Below are positions 10,601 to 20,600 of a DNA stretch of 63,507 nt, piece by piece. Each line of letters begins with the position of its first letter. The stretch's first letter is position 1. This DNA comes from Cyclobacteriaceae bacterium (lineage in GTDB: Bacteria; Bacteroidota; Bacteroidia; Cytophagales; Cyclobacteriaceae). The stretch lies in NCBI GenBank assembly GCA_015488485.1, contig WFNR01000018.1:1-63507 (forward strand). The letters are read 5' to 3'. The notes beneath the pieces are model-generated. The model ran no database searches, had not been told where the DNA came from, and saw nothing but the letters and a program-made list of their open reading frames with translations. Made by a program: the position numbers and the translations under genes.

Positions 10601-10991
10601 GCAAATCTCCACCTACGGTAGTAGAGGTGTAGCCAAGCTCATCCCGCTTTTTCTCCACACCAATAGCCGTTACTACTACTTCTGAGAGTTGCTCGGCATC
10701 AGGTTCCAGTGTTACATCAATTGTACTCCTGTTACCCACCTCAACCTCAAGGGTTTGCATACCAATGAAAGAGAAAACTAATGTTCCCCCATCAGCAGGT
10801 ACAGAAATTTTATAGTTACCGTCAATATCGGTAACCGCACCCGTGGTGGTTCCTTTCAACACCACGTTGGCACCCGGTATAGGCGACCCGTCTTCTGCAG
10901 ACGTTACCTTACCGGAAACAGTCCGGTCTTGCGCTATGGCCATACCGGCCGCATATAATAACGCAAGACTAAGAAGTAAAACTTTTCTCAT
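7683..10991 (-). CDS. SusC/RagA family TonB-linked outer-membrane protein (copy 1)
   Basis: This is the TonB-dependent barrel that imports the substrate captured by its SusD partner. The 1102-residue product has a signal peptide (1-20), a carboxypeptidase-regulatory-like beta domain (about 24-105), the EVVVTAIG junction, a plug with VIDGVPMYN (about 115-235) and a 22-strand barrel ending in the aromatic strand IVTLSITY. It is co-transcribed with the susD gene 11 bases downstream. Its first 110 or so residues and the 5' flanking DNA are nearly those of the second susC at 17686-20691, but the plug and barrel are quite different, so the two probably carry different substrates. Confidence 0.95.
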   Translation of the reverse strand: MRKVLLLSLALLYAAGMAIAQDRTVSGKVTSAEDGSPIPGANVVLKGTTTGAVTDIDGNYKISVPADGGTLVFSFIGMQTLEVEVGNRSTIDVTLEPDAEQLSEVVVTAIGVEKKRDELGYTSTTVGGDLLVNSGEPGVINGLKAKVAGVNIVQNGGDPGAGSRITIRGATSITGNLQPLIVIDGVPMYNTAGGASVAGVTEQSRLNDLNPEDIESIEVLKGASAAALWGSRAANGVIMITTKKGSSNKGRPFTINFSSRVSIDKINKTIPLQTDYGQGLFGYYDGGFGYGFGMPLSWGDRISDRAGGPDDFITDPNAPGYMGYFESDITGKKYYAIAPGNPTDPNGGKNDRTVYDPYEALFKTAITYNNSVSVGTQSDKGSVFMSFSNLTQDGIIKVNSNYVRNTARLNATRYLGDKVTASLNLAYTRSNSDRVNKGSNLSGLLLGGLRNANGFDQADYIGTYYDVNGLPFPERQRAYRNPLGRRVNSAYDNARWNMENVTNTSVVDRLLTKIELQYNPTEWLQFIGRVGYDAFTDGQEEYWHQLSSTYNGGAYGRSTERRSQLQADLLAMLNHSFSENFGANLLLGASINDRKTDFHSGFITSFVNLSSPPNLANAPGDSKETNSFKSQIRNYGYYGTLGLDIFDQVFVNLTGRLDAYSSFGESNNTFFYPAVDLAWQFSKLLPKSDIFTFGKLRANWGQVGRAPDAYVTQTVFVPGSYAEGWVPGLSAANYGGGFRKSSQAGNPNIRPEIKTESEIGADLRFWKDRINLGFTYYQNNTKDLIISVDVPQTTGFASTVSNAAEIENKGVELELGASVIERGDFNWYISGNYAANRNRVVSMAGIEQIYLGGFISYAVVGEQLGALFGAKWERGDDGQLVLDANGFPQQAAEPGVIGDPNPDYTIGLTNTFSFKKFRLNVLLESVQGVDIWNGTKGALTFFGRSALTGVTTTLTADQANSLVNYFGLTVAQAYPGYQNPDGTYTVRGEVVNYGGGDVFVDEYFRWLGPGSGFTGPDEQFIENASWVRLREVSLGYDFSGLFQKGLFSNFSLTLTGRNLALWTDYTGVDPDTNLTGQTNALGSDYFNNPATRSYIVTLSITY

Positions 10992-11080
10992 GCTTCTTAG
11001 TTTTAGTTAAACATTTAATTTTCGCCAAAGTGTGTTTAACTACACACCCTGACTTGAACATAAAAGTAGGTATTTTCAAA
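10992..11080 (-). promoter_or_regulatory. susC copy 1 promoter and leader, shared with copy 2
   Basis: An ungapped hand alignment with 20692-20780 gives 71 identities in 89 positions, including the 29 bases next to the start codon (10992-11020). A conserved -7-like element reads TACTTTTA at 11068-11061 (7 of 8 to TAnnTTTG), exactly 70 bases upstream of the ATG's first base in both copies. The rest of the gap to 11217 is AT-rich, with no gene seen. Confidence 0.5.
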
Positions 11081-11217
11081 AATAAAAAAGAAATAAAAGG
11101 TAATTTTTACTTAATCAGCAGAAAAGAATTCAACAAAATCATAGGCTAATGTTAATTTTCTTGGGATTTCTTGTAAACAATTGCGTCAAAGAAAGACCTT
11201 GATTTTGTTAAAAATCC

Positions 11218-14200
11218 TTACAATTTCACGATTTTCCACAACCTTCTTTCATTTTCCTTAACAACAACGAGGTAATAAAATCCGGGCTTTATCCACGAAG
11301 TATCCAACACGATATTACCCTTAGACGGGTTCATCGTCTTACTGATGATCTCTGTGCCCCTATAATCCAGAATTAATATTTCAGTTATCACATTATTGGT
11401 ATTTTCTATATATAATTTTTCGTCAAATGGATTAGGGTACACCGATTCTGTTATGTCCGACTGATTAAGGCCTGTAATAAGAAACGGCTCTGAAGCCAAC
11501 CTGCAATCAGCATTCCATATTTCTATATGGTAGGCGCCAGCCACAGAAAAATCTGAAAGATAATAATCATTGGCTCCCGCTATTTCAGTGTTATCCAGGT
11601 ACCACTGATAATTGGGAGCAAATGCGGTGGCTCTAAGCTGATTGTTTTCCAATACTATAGAAGGCTTGGATATATTTGGCTCACTTATAGTAATTTCTCT
11701 TGAGAATGTACTCGTTTCTACTCCTTCACCTACTGTTAGTTTTACAACATAACTACCCGATAAAGAATATTTGTGTCCTGGGTTTTTTTCAGAAGATGTC
11801 ACACCATCTCCAAAGTCCCACAACCACGAATCAGGATTTCCATCGCTTAGATCCGTAAAATATGTAATTCCACCACTACAGGTGTACTGATAACTAAAGT
11901 CTGCAGCCAGGACATCCTGGCAATTATTTTGTAACCAGCCACTGGCATTTACAAGTGTACTGTTGGGCCCAACTACAAAACGGGAGTCTCCTGTAACTGC
12001 AATGTTCGCTACGTCAACAAAATCAAAACAAAATTTTGGGAAATAGTTTGAACGAATGGAGCCACTAAGAGTTGAGGATTGTGGAAAAACACCTATTGCA
12101 ACACGGTTTGCCTCGCTGGAGCTAATATTGATGGTCTTCTCTAAAAATACCTCTTGCCCTTCCCTAACAAAAAGTGATGCTCCTGGCAATATATCTGCAT
12201 TACCAACTGTCAAAGAGTCTTCTACAACTAAAGATGAAGTGACGATTAAACTATCAATCCTTTGCAGATTAACAATAGTGAGTACTCCAGATATTTGTTT
12301 TACCGTACCTATTTCATTCAATTGACCTATTAACATTTTGTTCGAATCAATGCCGTCAAAAACAAGTGTGGTATTGTCCGCATCCAACATGCTGTTATTC
12401 TTTACAATAAAAAAATTTAAACCGGTAAGAAGACTATTTGCAAAGGATACAATCGCTGAACTGTCTACATTAACAGTTTTTGATGTAATAGTAAAGCCAT
12501 TAGAGTTAAAAACAGAGGCTGACAGGGACAACGTATCAACCTCTAAATCTGATAATAAATTTGACGGAGCTTTACCACCAGTTATATGCAGTGCTATATT
12601 TACTAAACTCTTGCCTGCAACCTTAATAAACCCGGGACCAGTTGGGCTTATGATCAATTTACCATTTTGCAATTCAAAATTTTTATTTGTTAACACTATA
12701 TTCCTTTCGATACTCAGTTTATTACTATTAAGATTAATTACAAGAGGCAGCGATCCTGATGCCGCTAATGAAAAACATGAAAAATCTTGGTTTAGTATTA
12801 GCTCATTGGTATTTAACGAGTCAAGTGAGTTGTCGTCAAAAATGACTATATCGTTTGGCCCAGGAGTTTTATTTACAGGCAACCCACCAGAACTGTCCGA
12901 CCAATTAGTTGAATCAAGAAGATTTTGACTGCTTCCGACAAAATAAAAAGAGTTAAGCTCATTATTTAAATCCCCTATAGAAACCACAAGAGCAAAATTC
13001 TGTTTGCCATTAAACAATGAATCTTTATGAGAGATTTGCAGTGTATAGTTGCCATTTAAGGTGGCTAAAGCTTGAATTTTTTCGACATTGTCGCGAAAAT
13101 TATCCCCCCTATAGGCTTGCTTGGTGTCAGGATTCATTGCCCATGGCAGATAAACCGAGTCACTACTATCAACTATTCTCAGGTCAAGGTCATTGATTAA
13201 TTTAATGTTTTCAGGGTCAACCGTTGCTGTAGTCTCAGCTAATCCGGGAGGATCTGTCCAGACCAAGGTAGCGGTAAGCTTCTGCCCGGCAGAAACACCA
13301 TCCAATGCAATGGTATATACCTCACCATCAGCAAGACTATCTTCTATAATAAAAAAACCGGCACGCCCATCAAGCAATAACATCTTAGCTACTCCTTCAG
13401 AGTTTAAAAGTCCCCAGCCAAATTGATAATCGGGCCCATCTGCAGTACCTGCCTCATAAGCTGTATGAATAGCGAGGGCTTTTAATGCCGCTGAGGATAA
13501 ATATTTGCCTTTCTGCTGATAATACAATTGCTGTATAAGCGCCAATGAACCGCAAACATTCGGTGCAGCCATAGACGTTCCACTCAGAGTAGAATACTGG
13601 TCATCCCCTGCCGCGGAGGTTGATAGCACATTTTGTCCCATACCTACCAAATCGGGTTTTATCCTTCCGTCATCGGTAGGCCCCCAACTGGAATAGGGCG
13701 CTATACTAATATCGTCAGGCGAGGTATAATTCCCTGTTAGTGGATTTACCGAGCCTACTGTTAAAACATTTTTGGCAACTCCCTGGGGGCCAATTATATC
13801 ATAAGGCCCATCTGCGGGCGCACCCGTCCCGTTGCCTGTATCGTTTCGATCATTGCCAGCAGCTTTCACAATCAGATAATATGGATAATTATAGGCTATA
13901 TCATCCCAAATGGCAGATTCTGTGGAGTAAAAACCAAAGCGATAATCTTCCAGCGAACTGACCGAAGCATCTCCAAACCATTCCCAGCTATTGTTGGCAG
14001 AGTTATAATTCCAACCCAAGACTGCACCATAAGAATGGTTCGATAAGAGCAGACCCTTTTCCGCTTCTTTCTTCATTTCAGGTGTATCTCCATTCAACCC
14101 GTCATAGTTTAGGCTGGTAGCTGCAAAAGCCATCCCTTTGGCAGCCTGGTTAATCCCTTTTGCCAGTATTGTTCCTGTAACGTGAGTGGCATGTTCAGCG

Positions 14201-14613
14201 ACCTCAGAGCCTTCTACTATTTGCGCCCGGCCCTCGAACTCAATATGCGATGACAAGACCAGACCTGCATCCCAGATGCCAACTTTAATTCCCTTGCCAC
14301 TGAGCGCCAAACCCAAATCAGAACCTTCATACAACTGATCCGTTGCTGTTGTTGCGGCTGCTTCAGCATTCATTGTTTTATAATAAAGAGGCTTACCCGA
14401 TTCATCCAGAAACTGAATCTCCATAACGGTGCCATCGGCAAACACCTGACGGATGGGTAAATCATGCTCCAGGGCATAATCTATAGCTACCGCCTTGCGT
14501 TGCTTATAAAATGTTGCCAGATCATCAGGTATTTCTGACAAAGATTTTTGCGCTATTCCTGATTTTCCGATGAATAAAATAGCCAATCCTGCAAGATAAA
14601 TTCGACACCGCAT
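11218..14613 (-). CDS. Subtilisin-like (S8) serine protease with PKD domain and T9SS sorting domain
   Basis: A large extracellular protease of 1131 residues. After a signal peptide (1-21) and a short propeptide-like segment comes an S8 catalytic domain: Asp115 in VGIWDAG, His144 in HATHVTGT, oxyanion Asn254 in AAGND and Ser347 in SGTSMAAP. A jelly-roll-like part follows, then about 300 residues (roughly 590-870) rich in Asn, Ser and short hydrophobic strands, perhaps a beta-solenoid, then a PKD domain (WLWDFGDG). The end has VYPNPF and GFYYLVV, the mark of a type A T9SS sorting domain, so it should be exported by T9SS and attached to or released from the surface. It sits between two susCD operons with its own -7 element. 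AT-rich compared with the housekeeping genes. Confidence 0.93.
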   Translation of the reverse strand: MRCRIYLAGLAILFIGKSGIAQKSLSEIPDDLATFYKQRKAVAIDYALEHDLPIRQVFADGTVMEIQFLDESGKPLYYKTMNAEAAATTATDQLYEGSDLGLALSGKGIKVGIWDAGLVLSSHIEFEGRAQIVEGSEVAEHATHVTGTILAKGINQAAKGMAFAATSLNYDGLNGDTPEMKKEAEKGLLLSNHSYGAVLGWNYNSANNSWEWFGDASVSSLEDYRFGFYSTESAIWDDIAYNYPYYLIVKAAGNDRNDTGNGTGAPADGPYDIIGPQGVAKNVLTVGSVNPLTGNYTSPDDISIAPYSSWGPTDDGRIKPDLVGMGQNVLSTSAAGDDQYSTLSGTSMAAPNVCGSLALIQQLYYQQKGKYLSSAALKALAIHTAYEAGTADGPDYQFGWGLLNSEGVAKMLLLDGRAGFFIIEDSLADGEVYTIALDGVSAGQKLTATLVWTDPPGLAETTATVDPENIKLINDLDLRIVDSSDSVYLPWAMNPDTKQAYRGDNFRDNVEKIQALATLNGNYTLQISHKDSLFNGKQNFALVVSIGDLNNELNSFYFVGSSQNLLDSTNWSDSSGGLPVNKTPGPNDIVIFDDNSLDSLNTNELILNQDFSCFSLAASGSLPLVINLNSNKLSIERNIVLTNKNFELQNGKLIISPTGPGFIKVAGKSLVNIALHITGGKAPSNLLSDLEVDTLSLSASVFNSNGFTITSKTVNVDSSAIVSFANSLLTGLNFFIVKNNSMLDADNTTLVFDGIDSNKMLIGQLNEIGTVKQISGVLTIVNLQRIDSLIVTSSLVVEDSLTVGNADILPGASLFVREGQEVFLEKTINISSSEANRVAIGVFPQSSTLSGSIRSNYFPKFCFDFVDVANIAVTGDSRFVVGPNSTLVNASGWLQNNCQDVLAADFSYQYTCSGGITYFTDLSDGNPDSWLWDFGDGVTSSEKNPGHKYSLSGSYVVKLTVGEGVETSTFSREITISEPNISKPSIVLENNQLRATAFAPNYQWYLDNTEIAGANDYYLSDFSVAGAYHIEIWNADCRLASEPFLITGLNQSDITESVYPNPFDEKLYIENTNNVITEILILDYRGTEIISKTMNPSKGNIVLDTSWIKPGFYYLVVVKENERRLWKIVKL

Positions 14614-14630
14614 AGATAATTCTTTAATTA

Positions 14631-14638
14631 CAAAGATA
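14631..14638 (-). promoter_or_regulatory. Exact -7 element for the S8 protease gene
   Basis: On the minus strand this reads TATCTTTG, 17 bases before the ATG at 14613 and downstream of the terminator at 14657-14680. The protease is therefore likely transcribed alone with a short leader. No TTG at -33 was found. Confidence 0.42.
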
Positions 14639-14656
14639 ATTAGTTAGAATTAAGTA

Positions 14657-14680
14657 TAAAAAAAGGTGCCGAAGCACCTT
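14657..14680 (-). terminator. Terminator after the second susCD operon
   Basis: The stem AAGGTGC (14663-14669) pairs with GCACCTT (14674-14680) around a CGAA tetraloop and runs, on the minus strand, into a T tract. It lies 18 bases after the lipoprotein stop. Confidence 0.72.
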
Positions 14681-14698
14681 CTTTATTCAGTGAATTCA

Positions 14699-15544
14699 TT
14701 AATAATAAAGTAATGTGGTTGCGTAAACAGGCGTTGACCCTAATAAATAAACAGCTTCTACCTCAAATGTACCTGCAGTTAAGTCATAAGCACCACCTGT
14801 CACTTGAATAGAAAAAGGATCTCCCCCACCACTTACAACAGGAGAATCGTCAGATATCCAATATAAAGGGAATATTCCATCTTCAAAGGTTCCTGTTTGA
14901 CTTTCAGGTGAATCTTCGATAAGAACCAAATCCCCATAATACATAGTGTTATTTTGACCGAAAGGAACACTTCCTCCGCCAATAATAGTAAAAGCGTAAC
15001 ACCCATCTGCCGTTGCAGACAGTTCTATACTTACATTGCCTGTATTACCACTATTACTATCTTCCTCAGTGGTAACTACTTTAGCCAGGTCATTGCGCGG
15101 ACAGAAAAAGTCATTTTCGTTGATGATTACTTTAATTGATTTCTTAGGAGATGTATCATCACCAACACTCAGAGGGCCTGCGTTGGTCAATGTAAGGATG
15201 ATGCTCTGTTCACCCGGAGCAATAACCTCGTTATCAATGGTAGCAATCTGAAGAGTAGCCGTACTCGAATTAGGGGCTATAGTCAAATTCTTGCCATTTG
15301 GGAATGTATAATTTACTCCCTCGGCAACATTATTCTCAGTGATGTCAAAAGTAACATCGATGGGTGATGACTTTAAAGCCCCCACCAGTTGCACTTCAAT
15401 CTCAATCGGTTCTGTAGCATTTTCGTCAATGCTTACCGATGAAGTGCTCCATTGCACAAATTCAGGAAAACTTGCCGTATTATTAAATTTCTGACAAGCA
15501 TTGGTTGCAAAAACAACAATTAATATTAATATTAGTCTTTTCAT
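14699..15544 (-). CDS. Calx-beta-like lipoprotein, function unknown
   Basis: The 281-residue product has a short lipoprotein signal ending TNAC (Cys17), so it is probably an outer-membrane or surface lipoprotein. Residues about 35-145 look like a Calx-beta domain: acidic IDENA, a GVNYTFPNG segment, IDNEVIAPGEQS and IINEND. The rest is beta-rich with Gly/Ser/Asp turns and no catalytic motif that I recognise. It starts 6 bases after the stop of the upstream secreted hypothetical gene and ends before a terminator, so it is the last gene of the susC-susD-hypothetical-lipoprotein set. In such loci a lipoprotein here is often an extra substrate-binding protein; that role is inferred from position only. 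Confidence 0.75.
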   Translation of the reverse strand: MKRLILILIVVFATNACQKFNNTASFPEFVQWSTSSVSIDENATEPIEIEVQLVGALKSSPIDVTFDITENNVAEGVNYTFPNGKNLTIAPNSSTATLQIATIDNEVIAPGEQSIILTLTNAGPLSVGDDTSPKKSIKVIINENDFFCPRNDLAKVVTTEEDSNSGNTGNVSIELSATADGCYAFTIIGGGSVPFGQNNTMYYGDLVLIEDSPESQTGTFEDGIFPLYWISDDSPVVSGGGDPFSIQVTGGAYDLTAGTFEVEAVYLLGSTPVYATTLLYY

Positions 15545-15550
15545 GGTTCT

Positions 15551-16222
15551 TTAAATTTTATCATTACAATACTTAAGTAATTCAACCACATCATCAAGGC
15601 GATTAAACTTAATCTTTTCAGACTTAACAAAGCCTTGAATTCCAGATATGTTACCCAACACACTCATTATTGATTTGCGTGTTAGTTTGATCTCGTGATA
15701 AGTTCCATCTTTAAATAAATAGTACTCCGTAGATGCAATAAATTTATCTTGCTGAAAATCAGTGGAATAGCTTGTGTTTTCTGTAGAACTTATCTTTCTG
15801 GTTACCACTGGCGCTGCTAAAAGTTTGATTTTGTCATCAAAATAGCTTCTTGCCAAAACAACCTTGTTATCAATCTTCAAAGCTTCAAAATTCCCGGCCT
15901 CCATGTTGCCATCTATCAATACTACTGATTTGATGTGCTGGTTCTCATATTCTATTATCGTTCCATTTTTTTCGATTTGTACGGTTCCCGCAAATACATC
16001 TATTCTTAATGGTACATTGTCAATCTCCATCCCATTCACAAAGACTACCTTACCATTTCTAAAGTCTTCATAATAATAGGGTGAGCCAAGAACCTCCTTA
16101 TAGCGGGTTTTGAGCAAATCATCGTTAATCACATTATTATCAATAGCATCCAGAATAAGCCCTTGCTGTGCACGAGCTAAACATGGCAATAAAATCATCA
16201 TTATAACTGATAGTAGTTTCAT
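15551..16222 (-). CDS. Secreted hypothetical protein, SusD-neighbour family (copy B)
   Basis: Function unknown. From the ATG at 16222 the product is 223 residues with a good signal peptide (cleavage near ARAQ); a frame starting at 16258 would hide this signal, so I reject it. The mature part has NGKVVFVNG, VPLRIDV, an HIKSVV stretch, YYLFKDG then KL, and a C-terminal SEKIKFNRLDDVVELL. Much of this pattern recurs in the protein at 5530-6216. It follows susD copy 2 after a short inverted repeat that may be a weak terminator, and is followed by the Calx-beta lipoprotein. The repeated position after susD suggests a role with the uptake pair. Confidence 0.77.
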   Translation of the reverse strand: MKLLSVIMMILLPCLARAQQGLILDAIDNNVINDDLLKTRYKEVLGSPYYYEDFRNGKVVFVNGMEIDNVPLRIDVFAGTVQIEKNGTIIEYENQHIKSVVLIDGNMEAGNFEALKIDNKVVLARSYFDDKIKLLAAPVVTRKISSTENTSYSTDFQQDKFIASTEYYLFKDGTYHEIKLTRKSIMSVLGNISGIQGFVKSEKIKFNRLDDVVELLKYCNDKI

Positions 16223-16228
16223 TTTGGC

Positions 16229-16256
16229 AAAAATGAGGAAGGAAAATTCCTTCCTC
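16229..16256 (-). terminator. Possible weak terminator or attenuator after susD copy 2
   Basis: GAGGAAGGAA and TTCCTTCCTC (16235-16256) are perfect inverted copies, and the minus strand continues ATTTTTG. The central spacer is only 2 nt, so the real loop must be larger. It could reduce transcription into the two downstream genes. Confidence 0.4.
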
Positions 16257-16276
16257 AAATTAAAAGCTATACAACT

Positions 16277-17674
16277 TTAATATCCGGGCGCCTGCGTTAT
16301 ATTAGGATTTGTATCCAGCTCTGACTGTGGTATAGGATAAACTCTTAAATAAGAGTCGGCAGCAATAAAAGCCGGAGCGGACACTTCCAATCCGGTATTG
16401 GCCTGTTGCCTAACCAACGGTAAACCATTTCGCCACAAGTCAAAGGTTCTGTGTCCTTCAAAAGCAAACTCACGGTTTTTTTCATCAAGCACATCCGCCA
16501 AGGTTACAGTACCAGCAAAATCTGCCAGACCGGCTCTGTTTCTGATCACGTTTACATCAGCCGTTGCACCAGTTCCATTCCCTTGCTTAACACGTGCTTC
16601 TGCCCTTATAAGATACATTTCAGCAAGCCGCAATATTTTGGTACTCACCAGGCCTGGCACACCGGATTCACCCAGAAACTTGCCATTGTAATATTCTCCA
16701 TCAGTATACAGGTAAATCAGGTCTGCTCCAGAAGGAGGATTGAAACCGCGTTCATCACCGGCCTCATAAAGATTAATGATATCTGTAGTAACACGAATAT
16801 CACCGTAACCAGATGGGTTATAAATCTGACCAAGATTATCAGATCCCATTGTTTCATCAGCACCTCGGTACAAAGTAAATATTTCCTCATCGTTGCCAGA
16901 GGTAGTATAAAACGTAGCCAGATCATTGCCCGGATGCAAAGAATAACCACCATTATCAATAACGTCTGTAGCCATAGCTTCAGCAGTAGCATTATCACCT
17001 TGGTACAAAGCTACTCTGGCATACAGTGCCTTTGCTGCATAGGCAGTAACTCTATATGGTCCTACATCTTCCGTTAACTTTGGTATGGCAGCATCCAGGT
17101 CAGCCCTAATCTGGGTGTAAACCTCCTCCAAGGTATTCCTTGGAGGAGTGCCGATTTTAGCCTCAAGCATTATCGGTATACCCGTTTCAGGTCCCGTACC
17201 TTCAGCATAAGGGGCACAGAATAAACGCGAAAGATCGAAATGGGCCAGAGCCCTGATAAACAGAGCTTCACCAAGTACCTGATTTCGTTCTTCATCAGAT
17301 GCATCCGCGGCCAGGTCAATATTATTTATAATATTGTTTGCCCTAAGAATTACATCATAGGCCTGTTCCCAGAATGCCCTTTGGGTGGCATTTGCGTTCA
17401 ATTCGTATCGATAGTTTATTAAAAACCTGTTCGAGTTATCAATTGTAACATAGACATTATCGCCTCCTACTTCGGGCACCACCAAAAAGTCTCTTCCATA
17501 GTAGCTCCTGGCTTGTAAGCCATCATAAGCCCCATAAAGAGCCGTTAACAAGCTCTTATAGTCGGACAAAGCCTCCTCTGTTGATAGTGATTGTGCAGGC
17601 TCTATGTTCAGCACATTCTGACAACCAGCAGTAAGGCCCAGTGTTAATATTAAGGTTACTATTCTATTTTTCAT
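16277..17674 (-). CDS. SusD/RagB family nutrient-binding lipoprotein (copy 2)
   Basis: The 465-residue product is a classical RagB/SusD protein: lipoprotein signal TAGC (Cys18); an N-terminal ANNIINNID and EALFIRALAHFDLSRLF region; TPR helices; then the C-terminal signature with RLAEMYLIRAEA, NVIRNRAGL and the E-FAFEGHRTFDLWRNG motif. It would sit on the SusC copy 2 barrel, whose gene ends 11 bases upstream. It belongs to a different SusD subgroup from the copy at 6343-7671, so the two systems did not arise by simple duplication of the whole operon. Confidence 0.94.
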   Translation of the reverse strand: MKNRIVTLILTLGLTAGCQNVLNIEPAQSLSTEEALSDYKSLLTALYGAYDGLQARSYYGRDFLVVPEVGGDNVYVTIDNSNRFLINYRYELNANATQRAFWEQAYDVILRANNIINNIDLAADASDEERNQVLGEALFIRALAHFDLSRLFCAPYAEGTGPETGIPIMLEAKIGTPPRNTLEEVYTQIRADLDAAIPKLTEDVGPYRVTAYAAKALYARVALYQGDNATAEAMATDVIDNGGYSLHPGNDLATFYTTSGNDEEIFTLYRGADETMGSDNLGQIYNPSGYGDIRVTTDIINLYEAGDERGFNPPSGADLIYLYTDGEYYNGKFLGESGVPGLVSTKILRLAEMYLIRAEARVKQGNGTGATADVNVIRNRAGLADFAGTVTLADVLDEKNREFAFEGHRTFDLWRNGLPLVRQQANTGLEVSAPAFIAADSYLRVYPIPQSELDTNPNITQAPGY

Positions 17675-17685
17675 TTTTTAAAATT

Positions 17686-20600
17686 TTAGAATGTCAAATC
17701 AACTCCCAAAGAAATAGTTTTACCCACAGGATACCTGAAAAATTCAGATCCTGTAACTCCCATTTCCGGATCAAATCCAGAATAATTGGTCAGCGTCCAA
17801 AGATTTTGACCTTGAGCATAAATTCTGATATTCTGGAATCCAGCTTTGCTAATAAAGTTGCTGGGAAGACTGTAGGAAAGTGTCACATTCCTCAACCTGA
17901 GGTAAGAACCATCCTCCAAATATCGTGTTGATGCTGAGTTGGAAGCATTATTGCCGCCCAACAAAGGTTGTGGTCGTGACACAATATCTCCAGGCTGTTT
18001 CCAGTAGTCCTGACCAGCCTCAACTAAATTGTTCCAACCGAATCGTTGACCATCACTTTCAATAAATCTTCGCGAACTGTTGAACACCTCATTCCCATAT
18101 ACAAAGTTAAAAAAGAATGAAAGTGAAAAACCTTTGTACGACAAGGTATTGGTTATACCCCCTACAAAATCAGGCAATGCATCACCCACAATTCGTCTTC
18201 CTGCCTGACTATAGTCACCTGTAGGTGTAGTAGGATTCTCATTCTCATCAACCTGCATCCATAGAGGGGTGCCATCGGCAGGATTCACCCCGGCCCATTC
18301 CTGGATATACCAGGAGCCCATTGATTCGCCTACACGATAAATTTTACGGAAGTTACCACGAGGGTCGATAATGTCCTCATCATTATTCAGAGCCAGAATA
18401 ACATTATCATTCCAGGCAATGTTAAAATTGGTTTCCCATTTGAAATTTCCATCAAAGTTTATTGTATTAAGCACCAACTCCAAACCTGAATTTCTAACTT
18501 TCCCTATGTTTCTGGTGGCTGAGGTAAAACCGCTTGTGGCAGAAATAGGTACATCCAGCAACAGGTTTGAAGATATTCTGTTATAGTATTCAGCACCAAG
18601 ATTTATCCTGCTCTTTATTATAGATACATCCAAGCCAACATTAAGGCTTGTGCTCACCTCCCAGGTAAGATCAGGGTTATCTATTTGACTAGGAGCACTT
18701 CCAGGCTGTCCCAGGTAAGCTGCTCCAAAAGAGTACAGACCTCTGGATGCAAAATTGCCTATGTTGGCATTTCCCGATGTTCCATAACTTACTCTCAATT
18801 TTAAGTCATCCATAAAGCCAACCCCACTCATAAAACCTTCTTCCATGATCCTCCAGGAGGCTGCTACAGACCAGAACATGGCATTTCTATTATTCTTGCC
18901 AAACCTGGAAGAACCATCATTTCTGATTGAACCGGTAAAATAATAACGATTGTTGTAGTTATAGTTGACCTGAGCCAGGTATGAAACAAATGAATAACCC
19001 GTTCTGAAGCCACTAACATCCTGCGGAGTGGCTGTCGAATTGAGTGTTTTAAGCTTACCTGAAGCTAATCCAATACCGGTAGCTCCGAAGCTCTCGTTGT
19101 CAGCTTTTTGTACTTCAAATACTGCTAAAGCGTCCAAATTATGATCACTGCCAAATGTCCAGTTTCCCGCCAACTTGGTTTGCGAAGTTAATGTAACATT
19201 TTGATTGTAAATTTCATCAATCGATCCATTGTCATTAGCTCCGTCATTTGTTGTAGGGTCAAAAAACCTGCTTTCCCTAATGCCAATAAAGTCAACAGCT
19301 AAAACCTGACTGATATTTAAATTCTCCAAAATATTGAACTGGAGATTAAATTTACCAAGAGTTCTCAGGTTATTGTTTGTTACTGGATTTAACGGTGCCG
19401 AATAGAGAAAATTGTCATTGGTAAAGATCATCCACTCGGGTTCTTGTCCTGTATAGTATTCGCCAGTATTAGGATTAATCGGATGCTGTAAAGGTGTATT
19501 CACAAACGCTCCCAGAAGAGGAGATGAAAAGCGATTACCTGCCACAGCATTTAATTGATCCGTATAGGAAACATTCAGGTTCAAGCCCATTTCCCATCTA
19601 TCATTAAATACTTGATCGATATTGGAGCGAATAGAGTACCTCTTAAAACTCGACTCAATCAATATACCATCTTGAGCAAATGCACTGGCCGAAACAAAAT
19701 AACGTGTCTTCTCATTTCCTCCAGAGGCTTGTATTTCATAGTTAGCTGTTTTCCCTTGGCGAAAAGCAGCGTCCACCCAATTAAATGTACTGTCAAGCAT
19801 AGACTGTGGCCGAATGGCATCAATAGTTGCTTCATCAAACCCAGAATTTCTTAACACTTGCCTTTCGTATTCCCATACAGTTGGGCCATCCATCATCTCA
19901 AAATTACCGGAGTTTTTTAAGGTAACACCATATTGGGCCCTAGCGGTTATAGTACTTTTTCCTACTTTACCTCTCTTAGTAGTAATAAGTATTACACCAT
20001 TTGACCCCCGGGAACCGTATAGAGCAGTAGCAGCTGCATCTTTCAGTATGGTTATTGATTCAATGTCATTTGGGTTGATATTTGACAAGACATCCTGTGT
20101 CTGTGTTACCTGGGTAAAATTGCCTTGCTCTGCAATGATCCCATCCACAACATAAAGTGGCCCCCTTCCAGCCGAAATTGAACCTACTCCTCTGATACGA
20201 ATGTTCTGAGCAGCCCCTGGTTGGCCTGAAGGCGCTGTAGAATAAACCCCTGCAGCCTTACCCTGAATCAATTGGTTTATGTCCGGCATTGGCACGGTTT
20301 CGATCTCAGATGAGTTAACCACTGAAACAGCAGCTACATTCTTTTGTTGTGATACAGTAGAATAACCTGTAACTACAACTTCAGCGAGCTGTTCGGCATC
20401 CGATTCCAAAACCACATCAATAACACTTTGACTACCAATCTCTACTTCTTTCGTTTTCATTCCAATAAATGAAAACACCAATACACCGCCATCATCTGGA
20501 ACTGATAATTTGTAGTTGCCATCCATGTCGGTAACAACACCATTTGTTGTCCCTTTTAATACTACGTTCGCACCAGGCACCGGTGAGCCATCCTCTGCCG

